From Metarhizium brunneum (taxonomy: Eukaryota > Ascomycota > Sordariomycetes > Hypocreales > Clavicipitaceae): a stretch of DNA of 64,000 nt. A program made the translations under genes and the position numbers. Where the stretch lies: positions 3,906,001-3,970,000 of the forward strand of contig NC_089423.1 of NCBI RefSeq assembly GCF_013426205.1, given 5' to 3'. This document shows, in pieces, positions 37,001-47,430 of the stretch (positions are counted from its first letter, which is position 1; each line of letters begins with the position of its first letter). The notes beneath the pieces were generated by a model. It saw only the letters and a program-made list of their open reading frames with translations. It searched no databases and was not told the origin of the DNA.

Positions 37001-37821
37001 CTGCCGTCCAACACCCGTGTGACTTTCTCTCCAATTTCACTCCTTGATTTTTCATCCCGACCATACTTGATACAGACGATCAGGGAGCGCTTAGATTTTT
37101 GTTTCGTCTTGGGTGGTGATCCTAGAGTGCCAGTTCTAGGGTTCAGTCTCAGTACTTTCTTTGCCTGTGGCGGCGCGTTTCGTTCGGACTGGTCCATGCT
37201 GGTCGTTGGCAGAGCGCATTGGGTGATATCATTTAGGGGTTTGTTTGGCATGTTGGAGGGAGTAGACAGACATTGTAGCTCGTATTGGTTTTTCGTTGAC
37301 ATGCAAGTGTCCTGTCCGGTAATCTTAGAAGGCGGAAGGCGTTGAGCAGAGCCGGAAAGAGGGCGAGTGAGAGCAGCTCCTGGTGCATCAGCTGCATGGC
37401 TGAGTTGTTGAGGGCCCGTATCTCTCTCATATTGAGATGCTAAATCAGACTTATATTTTCTCGTAGGGTGTCCGTCGTCTCCAGCATCAATCACGGGAGT
37501 GGAGATGTCGCTACTGCCAAGCCGTGTGTTCGGGGTATCATTTGACGTCGAAGTGGTCGAGATCAGACCAGATGCACCATTGGCGAAGAAAGGGTGCAGT
37601 TTTCGGGATGACGGTTCACCAATGCCATTACGGCCCATGTTTTCTACCAACACAGGTCCCATTTGACGTGTAGTGACTCGTTTACCAGCTTTCCGGCAAA
37701 GGGCGATGTTAGCTGCTTGGGCAAGGTTCTGCACGCTCACTCCATACCTGTTTAACTTATCGTATCCGTAGCATTGCAAACAGCCCAGATAAATACCTTC
37801 GGGAAACCTGATTATCACCAT
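34090..37821 (-). CDS. ELG1: Elg1/ATAD5-like RFC subunit (PCNA unloader)
   Basis: Large subunit of the alternative clamp-loader complex that removes PCNA from DNA after replication, in the nucleus. One open frame of 1243 codons. Walker A is GANGCGKT at residues 653-660 and Walker B reads LILIEEAD (EEAD at 771-774), followed by the AAA+ sensor region (PFVITCNDESLVPLQ) and a helical C-terminal collar with RDLRATISDLNFWCQ. The N-terminal 600 residues are low-complexity with two HPFF motifs, at 76-79 and 308-311. The first ATG is at 37821; the ATGs at residues 54 (37662) and 62 (37638) are plausible alternatives, since the first 53 residues look unlike the family. It shares a 436-bp promoter region with UTP8. 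Confidence 0.88.
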   Translation of the reverse strand: MVIIRFPEGIYLGCLQCYGYDKLNRYGVSVQNLAQAANIALCRKAGKRVTTRQMGPVLVENMGRNGIGEPSSRKLHPFFANGASGLISTTSTSNDTPNTRLGSSDISTPVIDAGDDGHPTRKYKSDLASQYERDTGPQQLSHAADAPGAALTRPLSGSAQRLPPSKITGQDTCMSTKNQYELQCLSTPSNMPNKPLNDITQCALPTTSMDQSERNAPPQAKKVLRLNPRTGTLGSPPKTKQKSKRSLIVCIKYGRDEKSRSEIGEKVTRVLDGSLQLPETPTEQRPHKSVTKTSDIIAKSSTSTKGTHPFFSGKPNPRSSTPIQSTDSGTRSPAQKNSVFMSTPVSPRRPRDSFSSTTATAESQFGIRPRGTKVPGAKHPMWPAQGMSHVRGNSFRPLCTTECRVETGGYKKFKGQVTTIGPNESVLAAVVDRLDVAGVRRSLPQDNDAFNPAPAELRIPQKRCESGSKLQRRIRPQLTITSPLALAGIEDPCLDELAGPPPTLAHPAISRHYVSLGTHLSAYDRSTCEGSSWNQKYAPVSAAQVLQKSKDALHIKQWLEGMKVQSVETGSGDVTGDKGRSKAESLPRKKRRKNKVDDFIVDTDEEGSDLEEIFGSDGEEDGSSGRCLKSVVRAGGARFKEPGQLRNTVVISGANGCGKTAAVYAIAKELDFEIFEINSGTRRSGKDVLERVGDMTRNHLVQQHRAAQPSVDGGLDYEGNGSTKSGKQGRMTAFFKSKAAPETKARSKQAIGGQTQKPSSKAQKQSLILIEEADILYEEDKQFWAVLTGMMNQSRRPFVITCNDESLVPLQSLNLHGIFRFMPAPDPIAVDLCLLIAANEGHSLQRSAVESLYRARDRDLRATISDLNFWCQIGVGDRRGGFDWFYARWPKGCDLDNDGDVVRVISEDTYQNGMGWIGRDVMISECDRYDREVEALQQSWNFWQVDMGDWCQSNELGSVVRAAWDSGDTEGKRAAALEALDKFYQTMSDADICSAGMCATWLQEPVDPSLPDLTSKAREDFIIGRTLLEADDYIRPVMPGKTISMTLRSQARARLRSRLQDVQPSRDNAGLCAVNESSAISRLESSFHDTSKSVNRMDMAHAFDPIAIAPKAQPSSHLDPSVFDRTMQLIVLDVAPWIRGIVAFENQLMQERLKLSHVLSDGVTRKRMRNTRSAYSALEGSERRSTRREQYFGGCLSTGLVMRTGGDFWQDAVAKHTKGDVLGTETRYSQQGIASRPEDEMDL

Positions 37822-38257
37822 GCCATAGTGGTTGATTTGGCGACCCTGCTGAAAAATCGAAATGTGATATGCTGGATCTGAAATTGATGGTGGAAGTTGC
37901 GATGGAAGTGTCGGTTGTGGACCCGCGATTTGCTACGGAGTACTTGCTTGGTAACTACCAGACGCGTTCTGGAGGAGACGCGCTCGTGGCCACTTAAAGG
38001 GTACGTGCCTCAGCAGAAGTCGGCCACACATTGGGACTGCATATCCTGACCCCACCACTCGCACTTTCCTTGTTCTATGGAGTGCCAGCCCCACTTCCGG
38101 ATTTTTGTATCGGGCCGCTGCCAGTATTTTTTTTTCTGGCTCGGTTTACCAATTATACAAATCGCAGCACCAGGTCGTTGAAGACGCCGCCGTCGCCGAT
38201 TATTTCCCTCAATTGATGAAATAAAGCTCTGCTGCACAGCAGAGGCGGACGTTTGCG
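37822..38257. promoter_or_regulatory. Bidirectional promoter region ELG1/UTP8
   Basis: Divergent spacer of 436 bp between two start codons, containing one TACGGAGTAC motif at 37934-37943. No TATA box stands out. Its regulatory role is inferred from the head-to-head arrangement. Confidence 0.5.
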
Positions 38258-41041
38258 ATGGCGTCTGAACACAAGATTCATCGACCATATGTGCTGGCCA
38301 CTTTGCCCCGCCCTCTTGACCACACTGGTGGTCGTATTGTTGCTCGCGAGGTCTATGGTTTACGGCCTGGCCAAAAAAAGAAGAAGCGTATGGAGCTAGC
38401 CGTTGGAGTTGATGGTGAAACAGCCAGTATATACGATGTGCGTATTTTATTATTCCATGGAAGCCTTTTACAACAACAATCTGGCTAATAAGAAGGACAG
38501 GTTCCTGCGTCGCGACTCATCACATCGTATCCCATCCCACCTCAAGAATCCTTCACCTGCGCTCCGTACTCTATTAGACTACGGCGGTCAGGCAGCGAAG
38601 ATGTGTATCGGTATACATATATTGCTACAAGAGATGCCAAGTCATACAAAGTTACATTGTTCAGAGATGTCGTACATCCAGATGGCAAGACTACAACATC
38701 AACAACTTCTCAGACTCTGCGAGCATCCCCGATTCACATTACTGGCTCCTCTTCTACTACATCCTCATTATCGGGAAACACAGTAGGAGATGTCGTAGCT
38801 ATCTGCGAAGATGGGCAAGTTATTTATCTGACAGGCGAAGACCTCACCCTGCAATGGTCTTCCCCATTCAAGCCAGCCATCCAAGATGTTATTGCGGGAG
38901 CCATTGAAAGCCTACGAGTGGAGTATGTCTCATCTGGAAGTGTGACCGACTTTAGAGAGGGAGTTTTCAAAAGCAGGCTGGAAATTTTCAGCGCATTGCC
39001 TCGGGCCCTCGACGTTGACCCCTCGCTCATCTTCGTCGTCGTCAAAAGCGCTTCCGAAGGAAAGTCAACCCGCCATCTTTTGGTCCTGGCTACTTTGCCA
39101 GGCGGAGCTGCTGCTGCACCTGGCGTACAGAATTTGATTCCTCTGGACATCAGTCCCCTTCCAGCCAACTCCTCCCGAGAAGAATCACCGGTTTACGAGG
39201 TGGACATTCACTCAGGCTTTCTCACAGAACTCGCAAACGATGTGCTCAGTGTTTACGATATTACCAGTGCGGTTCCGAAAAAGAAGTCTATGATCCAAAT
39301 GGCTGGCACACAGTCATTTATACGTCTCTCAAGACCATTCCTTCTCACCACATCCACGGATTCGATGGTCTTATACAACCACCAATACAGCTCTGTGCAC
39401 GGAAGGGCTGATTTGGATCTATCTGAACTCCCAGCCGAAGACCAACAGGCACGAAATTGCCAATTAATTACCTACTTTCGCAGCCAGGATCTCGCCATTG
39501 CTTTGATCGACAATGTGCTAGTTTCCATTCACGTGGAGCCTCCTCATTATCATGGGAAGCGACGCAAGGAAGGGCTATTGATTGACTCGATTGGTAGAGG
39601 GGCACCATTCGAGGTGCAAACAAAGCCCTCAAAGGGCGAGTCAGTGTCTGCGGAATTTTCCCGCCTAATCCCTGGAAGCATGACTGAAGAGTACCTGGTC
39701 GCATACCACAAGGAAATCCTAGCAGCCAACGAAATGCTGGCCAACAACGCCTTAGGAAAATGGGAAGACCTACTACGGCAAAAATTCGGCTTGAAAAACC
39801 AGAATGATCCTGCCTTGGCGAATGGGGAGGCAACCGTGGAGGCTCAAGAGCTACCCGAATGGGACTGGCAAACAGAGACTGGTTCATACCCCCCTGTTGA
39901 CAGACGATGGGTGATATATGCGATAAGCCAAGTCTTCTCAGTGGAGACGACCTCATCTGACGAACCGAAGCCTGAACTACGCTTGGCTCTCCCAGACAGC
40001 AACGTCACAACTTACCTGGTTGTTGCAGGTCACTTGACAATCTCCAACTTGATTTCAGCCTTCCGCGACGTGCTTCCTCTGGAAGCTTCGGGGATCAAGG
40101 CTGTGGCCAGAGACTTAATCCACAGCCTCACTGATGCTGATCCGTCTATGACACTCTTGCTGAACTACCTGCAAGCCACAAAGTTGGGGGAAGTAGAGCT
40201 GTTGCTTGCAATCAGAAGCCTTATGCTGAGCATGGATTTACTCCCGGATACGAACAAGCTGAATAAGCTTAAGCTGTTGGCAAATGAAGCTCACGAAGAA
40301 GGCGATACGCAGGAAGTGGACCTGGATGATCTCGAAAGAGAAATTGCTGTCACCGAGCATTACTTAGGAGACGAGTCAAGCAGCCGCTCCCGCGGCTTGA
40401 CTCTAGCATTCACAAAGCTGTGGCGCATTCCAGCCATTGCGACGGTCAAAGCTCTCCGTGATACAGTCCGAACCGAAGAGGTGCTAGCTTTCATCTACAT
40501 ACTTAGAGTGGAATTGGTTCGCGGAGCCTGGACAACCCTGTACATTGATCCCACTAGCCTTGACTCTGAAGGCAACGATCCTCCCCCGGATGGCGTCATT
40601 ACCCTCATTGCAGACCTACTCGGACGGTGCCTGGATGCAGTCGGTGCTGGAGGATGGCTGTTTAACGATGCTATGACCTGGGCGGACAAGACTGAGACCG
40701 GTGACTTTTTGACCGCCCTAAAACTGGAGGTTGCTGCAGCCCTGGAAGGCTTGGAGGAAGCTGTTCTCCTCAACGGCATTGTGGGTGAGGCTGTACGGTA
40801 TGGGCTTACAGCAGAGAAGAACTGGGCGGCACGTCAGGTTTGGACCCCAAACAAACCCATTTCTTTGCACTTGGAGGGCAAAGAGTCTCGACTTCTGCCA
40901 CTTGGGCTGAAGATGAAATTGCTCCCTACCAGAGAAAAGGTGGTTTCCGGTGGTGAGGTTGTTAATCGCACCTCACGAGAAACGGGACATATGATAAGTC
41001 AAAAAGTGGAGGCTTATTCACTCGAGAAGCTGGCTATTTGA
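38258..41041 (+). CDS. UTP8: Utp8 family nucleolar protein (small-subunit processome)
   Basis: Component of the t-UTP subcomplex that binds nascent pre-rRNA and supports early 18S processing; in yeast also linked to nuclear tRNA export. Model: exons 38258-38437 (60 codons) and 38501-41041, 906 aa, over a 63-bp intron with a GTGCGT donor and a GGACAG acceptor in phase 0. The join yields TASIYD-VPASRLITSYPIPPQ, continuous beta-propeller-like sequence. Exon 2 continues in frame through FTCAPYSIRLRRSG to the long open stretch beginning at 38603. The N-terminal half is beta-rich; from about residue 470 it is helical, with LLLNYLQATKLGEVELLL and the C-terminal domain with LTLAFTKLWRIP. The length is normal for filamentous-fungal Utp8. 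Confidence 0.88.
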
Positions 41042-44000
41042 GCCGCATCGAAGCTGTCTCGTCCGGTCCAAGTGTGGATGCACACAACCGCATCTCGTCC
41101 TCTAGCTATATCAGGAAGGCATCAATGTTTGTAACGCATCCAGTGCGGCTGAGAATATTGCATCAAGGCCTATCAGAGCCAAGGCATGGATTTCGGGCAT
41201 AGATGCGGAGTGTTTCCAGGGCGCAGTTGGTTAATGCCGCCCTGGTGACATGGAGAGCAAATGCTAGGCTGTGAAGATGGAACGGGAATGTTGGTTGCAT
41301 AGACGTTGCATAGACGATGGGCAGAATATGCCCCAGAAGGCGTTCAGGGTGGCTCACATGGTTTTGATTTTGTACAAACAAACACTGGCTACATTTGCAT
41401 GACTCTGATACCGCGAATAGATAGCGAATGCGAGTATTCCCTGAAACGCGCCTACAATCCTGATACAGGAAAATCATTTGCATGTACAGCAACTTCAGTC
41501 CTGATGTGGGCGTTATTGGGGATCCTCGAACTAGCCTGGATCCCATGATAACAATCGCTTACGATTCGCACTTTGTCCATGCACTCTTGCGAGTACTAGT
41601 CGATTTACAGTTGACAGGTAAGACGACGTATTGACCTCGGCCTAGCTCGTTGCAGTGAGGCGAACGGATAATCACAGATGTGACAAAATGGGAGGCTGAT
41701 CTACGGGCTAATCAAGCAATGATGACGGGGATGGCGTTCGGAAAGCTTGTCCAGGGGAGTCGGATGCCATGTGCTACAAGTTGTTACAACATGGACCTGG
41801 CCTGGTGCTGCCTGTGTAAATGACAGCCACTTGGGCACGGGGACGTCAAAATTTCCATCGTACCGTTTATCTCCATGTATATAGAAAGATAAATTAATAT
41901 AGTAGGAGATCATATGGAGATACAAGTACCGTTTATCTTTAAAATACATAAAAAGATACTTATACATTATCTACGAGGCATCTCAGACAAAGTGGGCCCG
42001 GTACGAAATCGGCACCTTCGGACACCCAAAGGGATTTGTTTGGAACATTCTCAGCCGGTAGCTTTCGGCGTGCCTTGGGTGCGATATCCCACGGTTAGAC
42101 TGAGTCGGCTATGGCAGCCGATCTCGTGGTTCGTCGGTTGCAGAGAGGCGCAGCAAGTAACTAGGGGGATAGAGGGAGATTCTGGAAGCTGCTGTTTTCA
42201 TAGTGCACATTAAGGCGTGTTCCGTCACGCCGTTGGAGAGATAGCTGACTTGAAACCCGAAGTCAAGCTACCGAATCTGACTTGCTGGGAGCCTTGGGGT
42301 GTGGCACTCCAGTTCGTAGTCGCTTTGGGCCTTTGGCCCCAACGTGGCTTAATAGCGAAGAACTGGGCGTCGCGTATGATTGCTCCTAGTCCCTTGCTGC
42401 CTAAAGAGTCGATCCAACCACAATGCAGGCAAATGGCATGAATTGAACTGTGGGGAACGAGAGAACAAAGGAGCATGAGGTATATTTTGCGGCTCTGCGG
42501 AGGTGACTAGTCGAGACAGATATCATGGTGCTTGCAGATGTTATGCTCGGTAGTTCGTACATCAGGCCTCGTGGAATAAAACAGCCATGGGGGCGATGTT
42601 GACGTGCCTGTGTGCTACCGACGGCAGTGACTCACTCTTAACTTCAATATTCCGTTACTAAGACTGTATCGAGAGGTTCAGAGGGTCCCAGACCAAAGGA
42701 CTGGAAAACGAATCATACCCATCCTTGATGGTGGCGTTGGGCGTCCCTCGGAGCCAAGACAAGCCAAGAGGAAGAGCCAAGAGCCTCACAGTGACGTGCA
42801 GGCAGCTAACCAGGACCCTGGTGAAACTTGTAGTACTTGATACGACTCCCCCACAGCGAATTCTTGGATGGTGGTGGAAGTGGCGGATTCGTGGACGGCG
42901 GCCGAGCCCGATATTGTAAACACGATGAACACAGGCACAGCCCCAACGCACTAGGCGTTGGGCATCCCTTTGACGACATGCATGCCCTCGGGACCAGGCA
43001 CACCAGCTTCCAGGTACGAGGGCGATGGCGAAGTCAGACACGAGAAGCCGAACGTTTCATGATTTGATGAAGAAATGACTCTGGCGAACTCCTGAGTCGA
43101 GAACAACATTCATGCATGACGGCGAATGCTGCAACTTGCTCTGGGACGGTTGGCCGGCCGGTCCTTCCGCCACTAAATGTCTGGGCGGGAAGTGGAGAGG
43201 GCCGCCATGTGAGGCAGGCGGGCATGACGGCAACTATCAGGTACGTACTCCGTACTAGGCACCTACAATGCTAGTACGCAGGCTGTTCTAACCTGAAGCC
43301 GGAGGAGCCAGCCAACGAGCTCCTGGTCGAACGAGACATGGATGCAGCTTCGGCTCCAGTTCCATCTCCCGATCATCTCACGTGGTGGCAATTCGACACA
43401 GAAACCACCAGCCAACAGACCCCAGCTTGATGAGCAATGAACACACGCCAAATCGCAAGCCTCGGACTGGGTCTGGGCTGCTGGGACCGAAACCAGCCAG
43501 TCACCTAGTGCTGAGCTACGGGGCCGTACAGAGCAACATTGAAAGCAAAACGCAGTTTGGCAGCGCAACATTTCTCCCGCCAGCGGGAGGGAGCATCTTG
43601 AGGACCACAAGACCTAGACATCCAGACGGAGTACAGCAGCAGTGGCACGTGCAGATTTTGCGCTGGTTGGTCAGCCCTGTGTTCGGTAGTATTTGCTGTA
43701 CAATTTCTCACATACTGCCACCTAGGAAGGTTCCATCTGGAATCTGGACGTCATCAGGCCAGGCTTAATTGACAAGGAGGGTATTGAGGGTGTTCAGCCA
43801 GTGTCCCTTTCTTGGCTAGCCTTCGACGATCGAGAACGACTGGCCGTCAGGCCCTCTTGTGCCTTTCAGCCCTGGAACAGTCCCGTACAGTACAGGGGTC
43901 ACGCGGGGAGGCGGCCGTCTCTGGAGATCATGCCTATGTTGGTGCATTGAGGTCAACACTGATTGTACGTTGCCCTCTGTGTGAGCAGTGTGCATGTGGG

Positions 44001-44718
44001 TTTGCAGCACCCTCGTTGAGCCATGGCCGCTGTGACGCACACATGGGGGACAGGGACACTGCGCTTGTCATGAGGGAACGCCGCAGGAGCATGGGGAAAC
44101 TGGAGGGGAGGGCAGCCAAGGAGTGGATGAAGGTGGTGTGGGTGGCAGCCATTGTCTTGCATCATCCATCACGCCCGCTGACATGCCAGCAGATACCTGA
44201 CGTGAGAGTTCAAAAGTTGGCGACAGGGCAGAAGCATGGGCTTTCCAACGAGGCCACCTTCCATCGGCACGGCCTACGGCCTATTTCTGTTCTTAGTTGC
44301 CACATCTGTTCACCAGGAGTGGGAAAAAAATATTTTCACTCGTCGTTGGAAATTTCGGATCTGTGCCTGGCGAACAAACTCTCAGACTTGCCACTTATAC
44401 GTGAGCCGTCGGCCGATACTTCAACTAACGAGTCGCGCAAGAGCCTGTTCCATGACAAACCACTTTGACGTACCCACACGGCCATCACGAGGACTCATCA
44501 CGTATTAGTTCTTACGCATACCTGGCCGAGTACGTGCTGTATTGTCATTTACAGAGAGATAGATCTCGAAAACAGCGGCAGCATTCCAGCCCTTTGGATC
44601 TTACGAGCCAATTTTCACATCTCATTTCGACCCCAGAGGTTGATCGAGCTGCATCAACGCTGGGGGAGCATTAGCGACAGCGACGACTTACACGAACTCA
44701 TCTTCCAGACACCCAGCA
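41042..44718. other. Intergenic region (3.7 kb)
   Basis: Spacer between UTP8 and the DUF8035-like gene. It has an AT-rich patch with direct and inverted repeats at 41861-41940 and motif copies at 43244-43256 and near 43628. The frame at 43812-44468 (plus, 218 codons) has no coding character. The right end is presumably the promoter and 5' UTR of the downstream gene. Confidence 0.5.
41861..41940. repeat. AT-rich patch with direct and inverted repeats
   Basis: Direct repeat TACCGTTTATCT at 41861-41872 and 41927-41938, enclosing a 9-bp inverted repeat TATCTCCAT (41868-41876) and ATGGAGATA (41914-41922). Locally much more AT-rich than its surroundings. Confidence 0.75.
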
Positions 44719-46771
44719 ATGAGCAGCGGCACCGAGCTTGAGCACATCGACGCCGTCGATGCCTTCGCCAGAACACTCTTCGTTCGAGTCGAAAAATATC
44801 CGTCACCACTTTTTACCGAAGTTGCCGCTGCCGTCCGGCGACTACACCTTGCTTTACGACATCTACGAGTAGAAGCTGCTGACCCTGACTCATTGCTAAG
44901 AAGCGCAGATGCTTCTGTCTATGCCCGTCAGCTAAGACCTATCGTGGAGGACTGTGATTTTGCCCTGAAGCAGCTTAAAACCACTCTAGAGAAGTTCGAT
45001 GGTGCTGGTGGCCGAGAAACAGATGGACTGGTAGATCGAATAGCCGCGGTGCGGTCTCGCCTTGCCAACGAGACAACGAGCGTCGATATGTTTCTGGACA
45101 CGGTGCAGTTAAATAATCCTGCGAATAATGCACCCGAGGTTGTTCCCCAAGGATGCGAGCCCAACTTGGAAAATATTAAAGACAAGGTCGACAATATCGC
45201 TGCACGATTGTTTCGTCGTTGGAATACAAATAGCGGCATCATCAATGACGAGGATAGCATGTGGCAAGAATTCAAGTCTGAACTTGAGATGGAAGGATTC
45301 TCCCCCCACATTCTGCACAAACACAAGGTCAGTCCCCCGTTGCTCAGCTACATGATATCACCTTACGCTGTTGCTGATCTGTTGCTCTGTACAGGACGTG
45401 CTTCGCGCATATATTCGTGGGCTTCAAGCTATGTCACCGGCTGATGGCGGTTCTCCCCCATCAGTACGAGGTTTGCTTGAGCACGAAGCCGCAAAGAGAC
45501 CACCACCGCTTCCACCCAAGGAGCCTTTGGCCCCAAAAGAGCTGTACTCATCTTATGTAGAAAACGAGAAGTGTTTTCCTATCATCAAGAAAGAGTGGCG
45601 CATGCCTGATCACGCTCCCGTGGCTGGAGGATTTGATAACGATAATCATTCATTCTCCTCCGATTATGGGTCGGGCGCCGTGGAGGGCTCCCTTGCTCTT
45701 ATTTCCACCAAGGACTTGATCAATATGGACAGCATCAGTGCAGGCATGGCTGTTATGCATTTGAAACCATCTAGCTCACATCTGGGGGCCCCTGGTGTGA
45801 CGAGTAACCCGGGTTTGACAACTCCTGAGATGTCGGGAAGCTGGCCACCTCCGCATATAACCAACGGACAATCCAATCTCCCTAATTCTGTGGGCGGATC
45901 TCCTAATATGGGCTATCCGCAGCCAGGATATCCATCTGCCTCTGGAGCGCAACCAGGTACCTTCTCATCAAGCCCAGGAATCGTATCTCGCTTGGCACCT
46001 GATAGGTATGGCAAAGAGATCCCTATGGATGCATCCTGGACAAAGATCCGCAGGTCGTTGGTTAGCCCAGAGGTACTGCAGCGTGCCGGTGTCCGGTACG
46101 AGGCGCGACCAGAATATGTGGCAGTACTCGGGAGACTATCCCGAGAACAAATACAGGATTATGCCAGACAGAGTGCAGACTGTCGTGCTGCTCGATCAGG
46201 AAGATATCCAACAGCGCAACGCCAAAACCGGTATACCCAACGCGACAGAGCCGAGTCAAAGAGCAGCCGCGAATATAATGACGATGAAAGTGTTTTATGG
46301 GATGAAAGCGATGCAACAGATCATGAAGATGCGACGTCAACAAGAGGGAGAAAAACTTATCCATACATTGTCAGTCCACCCAGCAAGGACAAGACATCCC
46401 CTTCTAGCACAGTGATGCCGAGGCCTATCTTAAAGAACAAGAACGAAAACCACGTACGGTTCGATCCAGAGCCCCATGAGGTAGACATTAAGAGTTCGAA
46501 ATCATATGACGATGGCTATAATAGAAGGCGAGAAAACGAGCCGCGGAGAAACCGCGACCATCGGGATAGCGGAAAACGAGAGGAGAGGCCACGCGGAGAT
46601 GACAACCGTCACAGACACCCAAATCGCAGCGAACATGGCCGTCGGAGGGATCGCAGAGATGAGAGACAAATGAGGAGGAAAACATGGGGCGAAACCATTG
46701 GTGTTGTGAGCATCGGTGGTGCCGCCGCAAGCCTCCTCGGCGTCTTAACGGAAGCAGCAGTTGGATTCTAG
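44719..46771 (+). CDS. DUF8035-like fungal protein with glycine-zipper C-terminus
   Basis: Molecular role unknown. Model: exons 44719-45327 (203 codons) and 45395-46771, 661 aa, over a 67-bp intron (GTCAGT donor, TACAG acceptor) joining HILHKHK to DVLRAYIRGLQ. Residues 1-215 are all-helical, like the N-terminal helical domains of fungal signalling proteins. The Pro/Ser/Gly-rich middle is followed at about 420-490 by MDASWTKIRRSLVSPEVLQ, RYEARPEYVAVLGRLSREQ and RQSADCRAARSG, which I recognise as the DUF8035 pattern from memory. An Arg/Asp/Glu-rich stretch then leads to WGETIGVVSIGGAAAS and LLGVLTEAAVGF, a hydrophobic glycine-zipper segment at the very end. The tail could insert in a membrane or oligomerise; this is inference. 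Confidence 0.72.
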
Positions 46772-47430
46772 TCATGGCTAAAACCACGTATTCCGAATCA
46801 CGATATCACCAGATCAGAAACTAGCGTGCACCTTCAAAGCTGCTTGCTCTACTCGGCGCATGTACGATTCATGTGATCTGACTAACTTACTGGTCATCTC
46901 TGGCATTTTGAATTCTCCTTTATTTGGCTTTTTATTTAATGTGGACATGATCTTTGAGGGAATAACAGAACCATGTACGAAAAGAGGCGCATTTCCACTG
47001 TTATATGCTGTTTTCCAATGGGGAGGGACTAGCTGATGTGTGGCTGGGAAACACTGGAAAATAATGAAGACATGTACCATGCATGAATCACGTTGAAATG
47101 AACTTCAAGCTGCCCTAGGATGTTTGTTAATTTCTGGTTACTTGTTTGGATATACCCCAAACGGCAATGAGGCATGGCAGACGAGGACAGCGCATAGCAT
47201 ACATATTTGAACGGTTATGAATTTGCTTTTGTATCACTGCAGGAAACGAAATTGTCACGGTAAAAGAAATATATGAACTTGGGTCATGTTCAAACAGGCA
47301 AAACCCTAGGGCGCCACATGCGTGGTTGCACGTGCCATGTTGTGTAATGCGCCCACTTGATACACAATTATATGCTTATGCCTCAACACTGTAAATGCTA
47401 CCAAAATGCACGGCATGCCCACACGATATT
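46772..47430. other. Convergent intergenic region
   Basis: Spacer of 659 bp between two convergent genes, expected to hold both 3' UTRs. A minus-strand frame at 46814-47080 (88 codons; inner ATG at 46948 gives 44 aa) is basic and helix-like, but I cannot support it as a gene. Confidence 0.5.

Noticed and set aside
43812..44468. 218-codon plus-strand open frame upstream of the DUF8035-like gene
   Set aside because: Composition looks random, and overlapping minus frames are just as open.
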